The notes under the pieces were generated by a model that saw only the letters and a program-made list of their open reading frames with translations, did no database searches and was not told where the DNA came from. From assembly GCF_000403785.1 (NCBI RefSeq), contig NZ_APHJ01000022.1, positions 62,001-126,000 of the forward strand: a stretch of 64,000 nt of DNA, given 5' to 3'. Within the stretch, counting starts at the first letter, position 1. Every line of letters starts with the position of its first letter. This stretch comes from Gillisia sp. CAL575. Its GTDB lineage: Bacteria; Bacteroidota; Bacteroidia; Flavobacteriales; Flavobacteriaceae. Below are positions 37,738 to 45,857 of the stretch, piece by piece. The position numbers and the translations under genes are program-made.

Positions 37738-38376
37738 ATGTCAATAGTAGGAAAAAAGTTCCCAGATTTAAGTGTAAATGCAATGAATGATATGGGTGAC
37801 ACCTTCAAACTAAATATTCTTGAAGAAGCTCAAAAAAGCAATAAAAAAGTATTATTGTTCTGGTACCCAAAAGATTTCACTTTTGTTTGTCCAACAGAAT
37901 TACATGCATTTCAAGCTGCACTAGGAGATTTCGAAAAAAGAAATGTTATGGTAATTGGAGCCTCTTGTGATACTCCAGAAGCACATTTTGCATGGTTAAA
38001 TACTCCTAAGGATAATGGAGGAATTGAAGGGATTACATACCCAATTCTTGCAGATTCTAATAGAAATCTTAGTTCTCAACTTGGTATTTTAGACATCACT
38101 AACGAAGAGTATAACGAAGAAACTGGAGCAGTAACTGTAGAAGGTGATAATGTAACTTATCGTGCAACTTACTTAATAGATGAAGAAGGAACTGTATTTC
38201 ATGAAGGTGTTAACCATATGCCACTTGGAAGAAACGTACAGGAGTTCCTTAGGTTAGTAGATGCCTACACTCACGTACAGGAAAAAGGAGAAGTTTGTCC
38301 TGCAAATTGGGAAGAAGGAAAAGAAGCTATGACGGCAGATCGTAAAGGTGTGGCTTCATATTTAAGCTTAAACTAA
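37738..38376 (+). CDS. 2-Cys peroxiredoxin (AhpC/TSA family)
   Basis: 212 aa. The peroxidatic Cys51 sits in FTFVCPTELHAF, and the resolving Cys near 187 in GEVCPANW. It reduces H2O2 and organic hydroperoxides in the cytosol and is recycled by a thioredoxin, plausibly the one encoded 11 bp downstream. The fold landmarks are WYPKDFTF and the GRNVQEFLRLVDA helix. It forms an operon with the thioredoxin-like and DUF6952 genes. Confidence 0.94.
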   Translation: MSIVGKKFPDLSVNAMNDMGDTFKLNILEEAQKSNKKVLLFWYPKDFTFVCPTELHAFQAALGDFEKRNVMVIGASCDTPEAHFAWLNTPKDNGGIEGITYPILADSNRNLSSQLGILDITNEEYNEETGAVTVEGDNVTYRATYLIDEEGTVFHEGVNHMPLGRNVQEFLRLVDAYTHVQEKGEVCPANWEEGKEAMTADRKGVASYLSLN

Positions 38377-38387
38377 AAAAACAAATC

Positions 38388-38702
38388 ATGGTAAAGGAAT
38401 TAGAACAAGATAATCTGCAGGAGATCATCGCTGAAAATGGTACTGTAATGGTACAGTATATGGCCGGATGGTGTGGTAACTGTAGAGTGATGAAGCCAAA
38501 ATTTAAAAAATTGGCTGGAGAGAATGAAAACGCTACATTTTTAATGGTAGATGCAGAAAAATTTCCTGAATCTAGAAAAATGGCAAATGTTGATAATTTA
38601 CCAACCTTTGCCGCTTTTAAAGACGGAAAATTAGTGAACCAAGTTCAAACCAATAAATTTGAACTACTAAAAGACCTAGTAAATGAAGTTACCAGTAATT
38701 AA
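38388..38702 (+). CDS. Thioredoxin-family protein with WCGNC active site
   Basis: 104 aa. The active site is WCGNC (C29, C32), differing from the classical WCGPC. Pro of the cis-proline loop is present in VDNLPTFAAF. With a peroxiredoxin gene 11 bp upstream, it is the probable dedicated reductant. It overlaps the next gene by 20 bp, so the three genes are translationally linked. Confidence 0.9.
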   Translation: MVKELEQDNLQEIIAENGTVMVQYMAGWCGNCRVMKPKFKKLAGENENATFLMVDAEKFPESRKMANVDNLPTFAAFKDGKLVNQVQTNKFELLKDLVNEVTSN

Positions 38703-38931
38703 ACATTTGCAACGTAACAATGATGCTGAAAAACTTCAAAATACAATAGATGTATTAGAAAGTTTTACAGAGCACAGATCTGTGACTGATGAGGAAATGG
38801 ATGTGATTGGTGAGTTGCTTACTAATTTATGTGGTGCCGTAGAAGTACATCAAATGATTAAAAACGGTGATTCTGAAATGGATGCTGCCAACAATTTCGT
38901 TAAAAAAGTGATGGGTTCTATAGACCGATAA
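38683..38931 (+). CDS. DUF6952 family small protein
   Basis: 82 aa, predicted all-helical, beginning MKLPVIKHLQRNNDAEKL and containing NLCGAVEVHQMIKNG near the middle with a single Cys. It matches the small DUF6952 proteins that in flavobacteria follow a peroxiredoxin and a thioredoxin. Its start lies 20 bp inside the thioredoxin gene. The position suggests a role in peroxide metabolism, perhaps binding the peroxiredoxin; this is inferred from linkage only. Confidence 0.8.
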   Translation: MKLPVIKHLQRNNDAEKLQNTIDVLESFTEHRSVTDEEMDVIGELLTNLCGAVEVHQMIKNGDSEMDAANNFVKKVMGSIDR

Positions 38932-38949
38932 TAAATAAGATTATTTATT

Positions 38950-38986
38950 AAAGAAGGCTGATTTAAATATTAAATCAGCCTTCTTT
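38950..38986. terminator. Strong terminator of the peroxiredoxin operon
   Basis: AAAGAAGGCTGATTTA (38950-38965) and TAAATCAGCCTTCTTT (38971-38986) are perfectly complementary 16-bp arms around a 5-nt loop; GTTTT follows. Confidence 0.85.
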
Positions 38987-39061
38987 GTTTTATGATAATT
39001 TTAGTAAAACCCCATTCCATATACATTAAATTTAGCTTTTATAACAAAAGACACGGGATTT

Positions 39062-39562
39062 ATGCCACAGATAACTTTAAGAGAGAATAAGATTACCACT
39101 TATGGTAATTTACCTGAAACGGGAGAAAAAGCACCATATTTTGAATTGATCCGATCAGATATGTCCAAAGCAAATTTAAATGATTTCAAGGGCAAAAGAG
39201 TGATTATGAATATTTTTCCAAGTATAGATACCAATGTTTGTGCTACCTCTGTAAGAAACTTTAATGAACGTGCTACAGGTTTAAAGAATACTGAAGTTCT
39301 TAGTATCTCTAGAGATTTACCATTTGCTTTAAAGCGCTTTGTAGATGATGAAGGATTAGACAAAGTAACAAACCTATCTGACTTTAGACAAGGGGATTTT
39401 GGAAAAGATTACGGCGTAGAAATGATGGATGGCCCCCTAGAAGGCTTGCTTTCCCGAGTTGTAATAGTTTTAGACGAAGAAGGAAAAGTAATACATAGTC
39501 AGCAAGTTCCTGATATATCTCAAGAACCGGATTATCTTGCGGCCTTAAAATCGTTGTTATAG
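39062..39562 (+). CDS. tpx: Thiol peroxidase Tpx lacking the resolving cysteine
   Basis: 166 aa, the usual Tpx length. The peroxidatic Cys60 is in PSIDTNVCATSVRNF, and the rest aligns with Tpx (SRDLPFALKRF, LSDFRQGDFGKDYGV, PDYLAALKSLL). The resolving-Cys region, RFCxAEG in E. coli Tpx (Cys95), reads RFVDDEG here, with Val at 94. Cys60 is the only cysteine in the whole protein, so this should be a 1-Cys enzyme needing an external thiol. It overlaps the dgkA GTG start by one base. Confidence 0.9.
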   Translation: MPQITLRENKITTYGNLPETGEKAPYFELIRSDMSKANLNDFKGKRVIMNIFPSIDTNVCATSVRNFNERATGLKNTEVLSISRDLPFALKRFVDDEGLDKVTNLSDFRQGDFGKDYGVEMMDGPLEGLLSRVVIVLDEEGKVIHSQQVPDISQEPDYLAALKSLL

Positions 39563-39939
39563 TGAAGAACAGTTATCTGGGAAAAAGAATACGTGGTGGA
39601 GGTTACGCTATTAAAGGAGCATGGATCTTACTAAAAACAGAACCAAGTATACAAGTACAAGCAATAATCTCTATTGTGGTTTGTATCGCTGGTTTTTATT
39701 TTAATATAACAAAGACTGAGTGGATATTTCAAGTTTTAGCTATTGGAATAGTGCTAAGTACGGAGGGTCTTAATAGTTCAATAGAAGGAATTGCAGATTT
39801 TGTTCATCCAGATTTTCATAGTAAAATTGGATACATCAAGGATGTTGCTGCTGGAGCTGTTCTTTTTGCTGCACTTACAGCGGTTGTAATTGCTTGTTTT
39901 ATATACCTCCCTTATATATTTCCAACTTTATTTAGTTAG
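39562..39939 (+). CDS. dgkA: Diacylglycerol kinase / undecaprenol kinase family
   Basis: 125 aa with three membrane helices. GGGYAIKGAWILLKTEPSIQ near 15, the acidic EGLNSSIEGIADFV near 73 and KDVAAGAVLFAAL near 95 are the DgkA signatures. It phosphorylates a lipid alcohol (undecaprenol or diacylglycerol) using ATP in the inner membrane, feeding envelope lipid cycles. The start is GTG, with the first base shared with the tpx TAG stop, a coupled arrangement. Confidence 0.88.
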   Translation: MKNSYLGKRIRGGGYAIKGAWILLKTEPSIQVQAIISIVVCIAGFYFNITKTEWIFQVLAIGIVLSTEGLNSSIEGIADFVHPDFHSKIGYIKDVAAGAVLFAALTAVVIACFIYLPYIFPTLFS

Positions 39940-39978
39940 AAATAAGTTGGGTTAGGTTTAGGTTCTTAGAGTTCTTAA

Positions 39979-40161
39979 TTATACGAACATAGCCATTAAG
40001 CTGCCACCAATAGCTCCCGAACTTACACCCGTAATTATTCCTAAGACAGGAACTCCAATTACACCACCTAAAATAAATCCAATGCATAATCCTAATATGC
40101 AGCCTATGGATAACCCAATAAAAATGTGAAGTTTATTCTTGTAAAATTTTTTCATAATCAA
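39979..40161 (-). CDS. Small Gly-rich membrane protein, 60 aa
   Basis: Starts MIMKKFYKNKLHIFIGLSIG; the second Met at 40155 is an alternative. The rest is a continuous Gly/Ile/Val/Leu hydrophobic stretch, likely two short helices with GxxxG packing. It has no known function and converges with dgkA. It resembles small glycine-zipper membrane proteins; confidence rests on composition and a good start. Confidence 0.5.
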   Translation of the reverse strand: MIMKKFYKNKLHIFIGLSIGCILGLCIGFILGGVIGVPVLGIITGVSSGAIGGSLMAMFV

Positions 40162-40382
40162 ATAAATAATATAAATAAAGGGGTTGGTTAATCCTTTAAT
40201 TAATACTACTAGATCACTTAATAAATCTTAGGGAATAATTTATTCTTGGGGAGACCTCAAAATAGTAAACAAAAGTGAATTCCATTAATTCATCTTTAAA
40301 AAAATCTCGAAGGAAGGGCATTCGTGAATTGAAGTTTAAAATTAGTTTAATTATTTTACCTAACAAAACACAATCAATTATT

Positions 40383-40832
40383 TTAAAGAGATTTGCTAAA
40401 ACAAACACTACTCTTTATTCCTAGATATTGGCCGTAATTTTTGGAGATCTCATAGCCAGTCTTAATATATAGGCCAATCGCGTCTTTAAAACTTCCCCCT
40501 GTCTCTAAGATACATGTATTATATCCTAACTCTTTAGACCATTCCTCTAATTCTTTGAGCACCCTAGAAGCAATCATCTTACCACGAGCTTCTGGCAAGA
40601 CGAACATTCGTTTAATTTCTGCTTTTTCTCTATCAAACATTTTTATTGCTCCACAACCTACAGCATCTCCATTATCATAAGCGACTATAATATGATTAAT
40701 GGTATCTATTTTATTGAATTGATCAAAAAAGGCGTGTTCATCTCCATCCCTAATTGTTAATTCCATATCTAAAATTTTATTTAAATAATTAAAATCTGGA
40801 TCTTTTGAAGTGGTTCTTTTTAACTCGATCAT
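40383..40832 (-). CDS. GNAT-family N-acetyltransferase
   Basis: 149 aa. The acetyl-CoA motif A is IKRMFVLPEARGKMIASRVL near 75-95, with ILETGGSFKDAIGLYIKTGY as motif B near 113. The substrate is unknown. It is 38 bp downstream of the second acetyltransferase in the same direction. Confidence 0.85.
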   Translation of the reverse strand: MIELKRTTSKDPDFNYLNKILDMELTIRDGDEHAFFDQFNKIDTINHIIVAYDNGDAVGCGAIKMFDREKAEIKRMFVLPEARGKMIASRVLKELEEWSKELGYNTCILETGGSFKDAIGLYIKTGYEISKNYGQYLGIKSSVCFSKSL

Positions 40833-40870
40833 GTTTTCATTTTAAAGTAATAATGCTAACTATATTTATT

Positions 40871-41416
40871 TCATTTTGTAAGAGCATCATCTAAATAATT
40901 GAATTCCCATACATAAAGCAATAAGGCATCCTTAGTATTAGGTAACCTAATTTCTTTTTCAAACCTAAGATCAAGTTTTTCCAGTAATTTTTGAGAACCT
41001 ATATTGTTTCTATTAGTTATAGCGCTTAACTTATCCAGTTTAAAATCCTTTAAAGCCACCTCTTTAATTTTAAAAGCACTTTCAAAGGCATAACCTAAGC
41101 CTTCATATTGTGGTAAGAATGCAAATCCAATATCGATACCCTCTACTCCTTCCCTATCATACAATCCGCAACACCCAATTTTCAAATCATCAGATTTTCT
41201 AAAGACCGTGAAATTACCATATCCATTCTTTTTAATCACTGGTAATATTGTATTTTGGATATATGCTTCAGCATCTTCAATATTTCGAATATTTCTATCT
41301 CCAATAAATTGGCTCCATTTGGGTGTATTCAGCAATTCAAAAATAAAATCAGCATCTTCCAAAGTGGTTTTCTTAATTATTAACCGAGCGGTTTCGTATA
41401 TTAAAGATTGATTCAT
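40871..41416 (-). CDS. GNAT-family N-acetyltransferase, RimJ/RimL-like
   Basis: 181 aa. It begins with TARLIIKKTTLEDADFIFEL, and IDIGFAFLPQYEGLGYAFES near 100 and LSAITNRNNIGSQKLLEKL near 135 are typical of RimJ/RimL-type enzymes that acetylate amino groups of proteins, peptides or small amines. The pair of different acetyltransferases in one minus-strand run fits an accessory region. Confidence 0.85.
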   Translation of the reverse strand: MNQSLIYETARLIIKKTTLEDADFIFELLNTPKWSQFIGDRNIRNIEDAEAYIQNTILPVIKKNGYGNFTVFRKSDDLKIGCCGLYDREGVEGIDIGFAFLPQYEGLGYAFESAFKIKEVALKDFKLDKLSAITNRNNIGSQKLLEKLDLRFEKEIRLPNTKDALLLYVWEFNYLDDALTK

Positions 41417-41469
41417 TTAAAAAAGGATATCAGCTAAAGCTCTAAAGTTTAAAGTTACTTCTTATTTTC

Positions 41470-41598
41470 CTAAGGTCTTTCTATTCCAATTAGTAGGTTC
41501 TGCGGCATTAGTGTAAGTGCTTTGTAAAATGATAGTATCATATTAGAAGGATCTTCAAATTGTTGCACAACCTTATAAGGTAAGCTCAATTTGTGCAA
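41470..41598 (-). pseudogene. Possible gene remnant, 42-codon open frame
   Basis: A frame without ATG (first usable codon TTG at 41598) ends with FEDPSNMILSFYKALTLMPQ and IGIERP. The peptide is protein-like, with a helical middle, but I cannot name its family. It may be the tail of a degraded gene, or chance coding in AT-rich DNA. Confidence 0.3.
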
Positions 41599-41612
41599 TA
41601 GTAAATCCCCAA

Positions 41613-42074
41613 TTAATTAATCTCAAATTCTAACTGCTTATTATTTTCAAGTGCTCTTCTATCCATTTCTATTCCAATAACAAGACCTATTGCCATGCCA
41701 ATTGGAAGTCCTAAGGCGAAAGCGGATATATTATCTAAAATGGAGGTAAAAACTACACCTAAAGAAACTCCAAAAACTAACATTCCAAGAGCTGACCAAA
41801 GATTGCGATAATAATTTTTAGGAACAATCTCTAGATCGTTGAGAAGTGAATTGAGGACTTTCTTTTTGACCGATTTCACGTAGAAGTATAACTTTAAATG
41901 ATGATCTAAAACATCATTTAAGCGTTCTATTTCCTGATTCATTTCCACGACCACTTCGGGAGGTAAATCTCTGTGTTGTAATTCCTGAACAAGCTGTTCA
42001 AGCAATGCATATTCCTTACTTATCGCTTTTTTCTTATCCGAAAAAAAACGGGTCTTTAAGCCTTCTAGTTCCAT
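41613..42074 (-). CDS. Hypothetical membrane protein with N-terminal coiled coil
   Basis: 153 aa. Residues 1-70 are charged heptads (KAISKEYALLEQLVQELQHR and later LNDVLDHHLKLYFYVK), probably coiled coil. Two Gly-rich helices follow (LWSALGMLVFGVSLGVVF near 88 and FALGLPIGMAIGLVIGIE near 118), and the end is polar. It lies in the accessory minus-strand run; function unknown. Confidence 0.6.
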   Translation of the reverse strand: MELEGLKTRFFSDKKKAISKEYALLEQLVQELQHRDLPPEVVVEMNQEIERLNDVLDHHLKLYFYVKSVKKKVLNSLLNDLEIVPKNYYRNLWSALGMLVFGVSLGVVFTSILDNISAFALGLPIGMAIGLVIGIEMDRRALENNKQLEFEIN

Positions 42075-42433
42075 TCTCTAAAATTTTATCACTGTACTTG
42101 CAAATAAATTGTAGGGAACTCATTATTGCTTTAATTATAAGACGCCATATTAATTTTTTGTTACTGATTAATTTTTACTTTTTTCTAAAAAAAATATATT
42201 CTATTCTAAATTACTTTAGGATTTTAAAAGTACAGAAAAAACAATTACAAGTTATGCTTTAAGGCATAGACATCATTTGTGATAATATCTATAAATTCTT
42301 TTTTGTAAAATCATTTAATCCAAATCCCTAATGGAGTCCGATAGGAAGTATCAAAGCGACCATTAACAAAAAAGAGATGCTTTAAATCTCGTTTTACAAT
42401 TTTCATGATCTTAAAGATTTTGGTTTCTTAAGT
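42075..42433. other. Intergenic region, 359 bp, with TCTCTAAA and GTAGGG motifs and a short open frame
   Basis: Holds TCTCTAAA with TTATCACT at 42075-42093 and GTAGGG at 42111-42116, both also seen in other gaps of the accessory part. A 31-codon frame at 42311-42406 on the minus strand (start MKIVKRDLKHLFFVNGRF, end IK) is possible but unsupported. Confidence 0.4.
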
Positions 42434-43102
42434 TTATAATTTAAATTCTAAACCTAAATTAAAAACTGAAGATTTTAGATTATTATCTCTTTCATTTAAA
42501 CCTCGAAAATATCTAGCTGATAGTGTCAAATCTTCAGATATTTTATACCCTGTTCCTAGATTTAATCCATATTCAAACTTATCATAATCAAAATTATTTG
42601 GGTCATTGGGATCTTCTCTTTCTATAGGAATATCTGGGCTAAGATAATTTCCTTCAGCTTTATATTTTCGATCTACTAAATATCCTAATTGTGGTCCTGC
42701 TTCTACAAAGTACTTCTCTGTAAAGTAAAACCTTATTTCAAGAGGAAGTATTATTGTAAGATCACTCACCTTAGATTTAAAATCGAAAAGAACTGGACTA
42801 CTACCGAACCCACCCTGAGTTTCAACATCTTCAATTACTAATCGAGTTCCTTGCATTGCTAGGAGTAATTCGGGTTGAAGCTCAAATTTTTCAGAGATTC
42901 TAATATTTAAAAAACCACCCGCATAATACCCTATCTTTCTCTTGTAATCACCCAATTCATTTCCGTAGAACAGAGGGTTGGGAGTAAATTGAGCAAAATT
43001 CGCTCCTGCTTTTAACCCAAATTCAAGTGTATTAGATTGAGCTGATACATTAAAGGAACTAAGGATTATACTAAGTATTAATACAGTTGTTAATTTTTTC
43101 AT
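42434..43102 (-). CDS. Outer-membrane beta-barrel protein (porin/PorT-like)
   Basis: 222 aa with a signal peptide (MKKLTTVLILSIILSSFNVSA). The mature part alternates polar and aromatic residues in eight or so strands (LEFGLKAGANFAQFTPN, YYAGGFLNIRISEKFELQPE, FGLEFKL-type ending), typical of Bacteroidota outer-membrane beta-barrel PF13568-type proteins. The ligand or channel role is unknown. Confidence 0.78.
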   Translation of the reverse strand: MKKLTTVLILSIILSSFNVSAQSNTLEFGLKAGANFAQFTPNPLFYGNELGDYKRKIGYYAGGFLNIRISEKFELQPELLLAMQGTRLVIEDVETQGGFGSSPVLFDFKSKVSDLTIILPLEIRFYFTEKYFVEAGPQLGYLVDRKYKAEGNYLSPDIPIEREDPNDPNNFDYDKFEYGLNLGTGYKISEDLTLSARYFRGLNERDNNLKSSVFNLGLEFKL

Positions 43103-43149
43103 TTTATAGATTCTGATTTCTTAATAAATTATTTTGTGTACCGTCCTAC

Positions 43150-43646
43150 TTATTCGCTTTCAAAGATCAAAGTTCTTCCATAATCTCCCTTTTCTCCAGC
43201 AGCAAATAACATTCTATCTTCATCTAGCCCCATGAGTGATAATGTGAAAACCATATTTGAAACAACATCACCAGATATTTTTCTTCTCACCATATCTATG
43301 AATACTAAACCAGATTCTTCATATAAACGGTATTCTGAAGCAGCTATTTCTGAATCTCCATAAAAACAATTTTTCATACCGGCAGTTACTTCAACGATCC
43401 CCTCGGGTTTAAAAATATAGGTTTCATCTATGAAACAATCATTATTATTATGCAAATATTCTGGATATCTGCTATAATACCCAACTAAATTCCAGGTTTA
43501 AGAGCTGTTATTATGTATTAAGTTTAGATCTTCACTCTTATAGGTATATATAAAGTTGTATCGTCATCCATACTACAACCCATAAATACAAGCATCAATA
43601 AAGTGATGATCAGCAGAGATTTTAATTCATTTAGGGACTTGATCAT
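43150..43646 (-). pseudogene. Lipocalin-like lipoprotein broken by a frameshift and a stop
   Basis: From ATG at 43646 the frame gives a lipoprotein signal (LLIITLLMLVFMGC, lipobox FMGC) and then DDDTTLY before it ends in a TAA after VKI. Moving one base in the TATATATA run near 43546 enters the frame that reads YKSEDLNLIHNNSS, hits a TAA at 43500-43498, and continues TWNLVGYYSRYPEYLHNNND to the normal end at 43150. TWNLVGYYS is the start of a lipocalin-like strand, and the remaining ~100 residues look intact. So a secreted lipoprotein of about 160 aa carries two lesions. The family name is tentative. Confidence 0.7.
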
Positions 43647-43714
43647 TTTTAGTTTTTTATATTCAAAGTTAATTTCCATGTTTGTTTCTCATTGAGAGTA
43701 GACTTTAACTCATC

Positions 43715-44122
43715 TTATGCTTTTGCCACTTTTTTTGTGTTCTTTGTGATGTAAAAGCTTATTAAGAAGTAAGAGAAAATCAAAAGCAATAACTCATAGC
43801 TATTTTTCATCTCAAACGAATCCTGTGCATAAAATATCGCAGATAAGGAATCGAAAATCACAACAACAACTCCAAAGCCTAAACACTCAATTAATTTTTG
43901 AATTCTAATTTTTTGAATATGTGAAGATTCATTTTTCTCTTTAGAGAATACGAATGCAATTATTGATAAAAGAATAAGATCTTTCAGAACCCAATTCAGT
44001 CTGATTTCCTCTAGATTTATGAAATCTGATAATGGAGCTGAAAAAACAAGACCAAGAATTAAAAAAAGCAAAATTGGCAACACGATTTTTCTTATGGAAT
44101 TGGAGAGTAGTTTTTCGTTCAT
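43715..44122 (-). CDS. Hypothetical membrane protein, four helices
   Basis: 135 aa. Hydrophobic segments lie near 13-33, 46-60, 80-95 and 108-127, with short polar loops (KEKNESSHIQKIRIQK). No family is recognised. It is one of a series of small membrane proteins on the minus strand between 43.7 and 45.9 kb, perhaps co-inherited. Confidence 0.6.
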   Translation of the reverse strand: MNEKLLSNSIRKIVLPILLFLILGLVFSAPLSDFINLEEIRLNWVLKDLILLSIIAFVFSKEKNESSHIQKIRIQKLIECLGFGVVVVIFDSLSAIFYAQDSFEMKNSYELLLLIFSYFLISFYITKNTKKVAKA

Positions 44123-44168
44123 TTTCTTTTTTAAATATGAGTTTCTTTCAGGCTTCTAAATTTACCTA

Positions 44169-44345
44169 TTAATGACTTAAATTATAAAAGGCTTCTCCAA
44201 TCGCTTTGCCAAATAAATATATGAACCCAATGCTAAAAATGGCTGCATATATTCTTATAAATAATTTTCTAGCTCTTATAGACTTAGTGGTTTTTATACT
44301 GGTATAAGCTGCCAGTCCAAAAACGATGCAGATAAAATAATTCAT
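44169..44345 (-). CDS. Small membrane protein, 58 aa
   Basis: Starts MNYFICIVFGLAAYTS, then a basic stretch KTTKSIRARKLFIR, then a second helix AAIFSIGFIYLFGKAIG. Two membrane spans with a positive cytoplasmic loop fit a genuine small membrane protein. Unknown function. Confidence 0.55.
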   Translation of the reverse strand: MNYFICIVFGLAAYTSIKTTKSIRARKLFIRIYAAIFSIGFIYLFGKAIGEAFYNLSH

Positions 44346-44702
44346 AATGGATTGTAAGTGAATATTCGCTGTATTGGTAGGGATTTACTCAGAATGTTAC
44401 AACAAATTACCCTTTTTATCCTTTCTAATAAGCATTAATTGCAGTGATTTTATATAAGGATCGAAGTGAATATCAATATCGAATAGTTTAATACTTACAG
44501 AATCTTAAATAGACTTCGAACATATTCTCCATTTTAAAATCCAACCTAAGATAAGCTTACAATATCTTTACGCTTATAACTACCTATTTCTTTCTACAAG
44601 ATCTTTTCCTTTAAAGTAGCTAGTAACTATTGCATGGGAATTCTAAAAATAAAAAGATCGCGAAATAGAAGGTTTCAAATCAAAACTAATATTTTTGAGA
44701 AA
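44346..44702. other. Intergenic region, 357 bp
   Basis: AT-rich. It holds a GTAGGG at 44377-44382, the hexamer seen upstream of other minus-strand genes here, followed by TTTACTCAG. No other gene or repeat is apparent. Confidence 0.4.
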
Positions 44703-45146
44703 TCAAGCAGGTAAGATACCTAAGGCATCTATAATAATTACAAATAGAAATAGGAGCACAAAGGTTAATACCAATCCAAGCAACGAGATCCCGATGATCC
44801 TTCCCCATCCAAACTCTTCACCTCCAGATTCCACATGAGCTAACATACTTGGACCTTGGTAATATTTAGAATAAAGATAGGCTGCCATTGTATAGGTAAC
44901 AGGAATCACAATTGCTGGAAAATTTTCAAATTTTGGAATAAGAAGACCCAAAGAAAATATTAAAATAGTTAATGGAATGGTATAGGTCCATGTTGTCTTT
45001 GCATTTTCAGGATCGTTAAAGGCTTTATAATTCTCTGCTATAAAATACCCAGCTATTAAGGGTCCACCCACAAAAGAACCTACCCAAATGGCTCTTTCCT
45101 TATAAATTTTATCTTTTGGTGTAGAAGTTTCTCCTAGCTTATCCAT
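44703..45146 (-). CDS. Hypothetical membrane protein, 147 aa
   Basis: A soluble lead (MDKLGETSTPKDKIYKERA) precedes three or four hydrophobic segments (near 20-38, 48-65, 72-90, 115-140). WVGSFVGGPLIAGYFIAENY near 22 is a Gly-rich helix. Family not recognised; a stand-alone accessory gene. Confidence 0.6.
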   Translation of the reverse strand: MDKLGETSTPKDKIYKERAIWVGSFVGGPLIAGYFIAENYKAFNDPENAKTTWTYTIPLTILIFSLGLLIPKFENFPAIVIPVTYTMAAYLYSKYYQGPSMLAHVESGGEEFGWGRIIGISLLGLVLTFVLLFLFVIIIDALGILPA

Positions 45147-45258
45147 GTATTTATTTGAAAGAAATTAAAGTTTACAAGATTATTTCCAATTAGGCGAAAC
45201 CAGTAAACTTAAAGGCGGCAAAAATAAGAATAAATTGTAGAAATCTATGCTTATATCT

Positions 45259-45414
45259 TCAGCTAAACTTTTTAGATATCCCAATAATTATAAGACTTCC
45301 GCCTGAGCCCATAATAGCTCCTATCCAAAATCCATATGTGCTTTTATCTACCAGATAATGAGCAGCAATTCCTGCAAATAAAATTATAATTCCGAGTACT
45401 ATTAATTTATTCAT
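45259..45414 (-). CDS. Small membrane protein, 51 aa
   Basis: MNKLIVLGIIILFAGIAAHY forms one helix and FWIGAIMGSGGSLIIIGISK a second, separated by a polar DKSTYG hinge. The start, length and hydrophobicity suggest a real two-span protein, close to the 58-aa one in style but not homologous by eye. Confidence 0.55.
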   Translation of the reverse strand: MNKLIVLGIIILFAGIAAHYLVDKSTYGFWIGAIMGSGGSLIIIGISKKFS

Positions 45415-45449
45415 TTTGTGCATATAATTAAAAAATCAAAAAACTACTT

Positions 45450-45857
45450 TCAACTCTGTGTAGACTTAAATTGTATCTTATAAAATACATACAGAAAAAA
45501 GAGAAAGAAGATAAAGTCATTTATTCCATAAACGGAATAGAATATACCTGCAAACAGATCTTTTTCATAAACATCTATCACATTATTATTAATCATCCAC
45601 AATAACCAAGCGACCACGTAAATAAACTTTTCAATCACAACGGTAGCAACTACCCATTTCGCACTTCTATAATTGAATGCCAAGGCAATGTATAAAAAAC
45701 CCCAAACTATAATCATTAATAACCCGAAATTAGACATTACCACAGGGTCTTGTTCAGGAATAACTTCATTTGTGAAAAACCTTGATAATATTAAAACTGC
45801 TACAATATTCATGAGCCCCGCAGCTATAAATCCTTTACGTAATGTTTTTTCAGTCAT
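45450..45857 (-). CDS. Hypothetical four-helix membrane protein
   Basis: 135 aa. Segments lie near 8-25, 45-60, 70-88 and 106-126. A short N-terminal MTEKTLRKG is cytosolic. The order of helices and the WGFLYIALAFNYRSAKW section recall DoxX-like or DUF-type small membrane proteins, but no family is certain. Confidence 0.6.
   Translation of the reverse strand: MTEKTLRKGFIAAGLMNIVAVLILSRFFTNEVIPEQDPVVMSNFGLLMIIVWGFLYIALAFNYRSAKWVVATVVIEKFIYVVAWLLWMINNNVIDVYEKDLFAGIFYSVYGINDFIFFLFFLYVFYKIQFKSTQS

Noticed and set aside
40214-40408. 64-aa minus-strand open frame overlapping the end of an acetyltransferase
   Set aside because: It shares bases with the acetyltransferase in another frame and lacks any recognisable start context.
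42311-42406. 31-codon minus-strand frame
   Set aside because: Protein-like but unsupported by a ribosome site or neighbouring signals; mentioned within the intergenic entry only.
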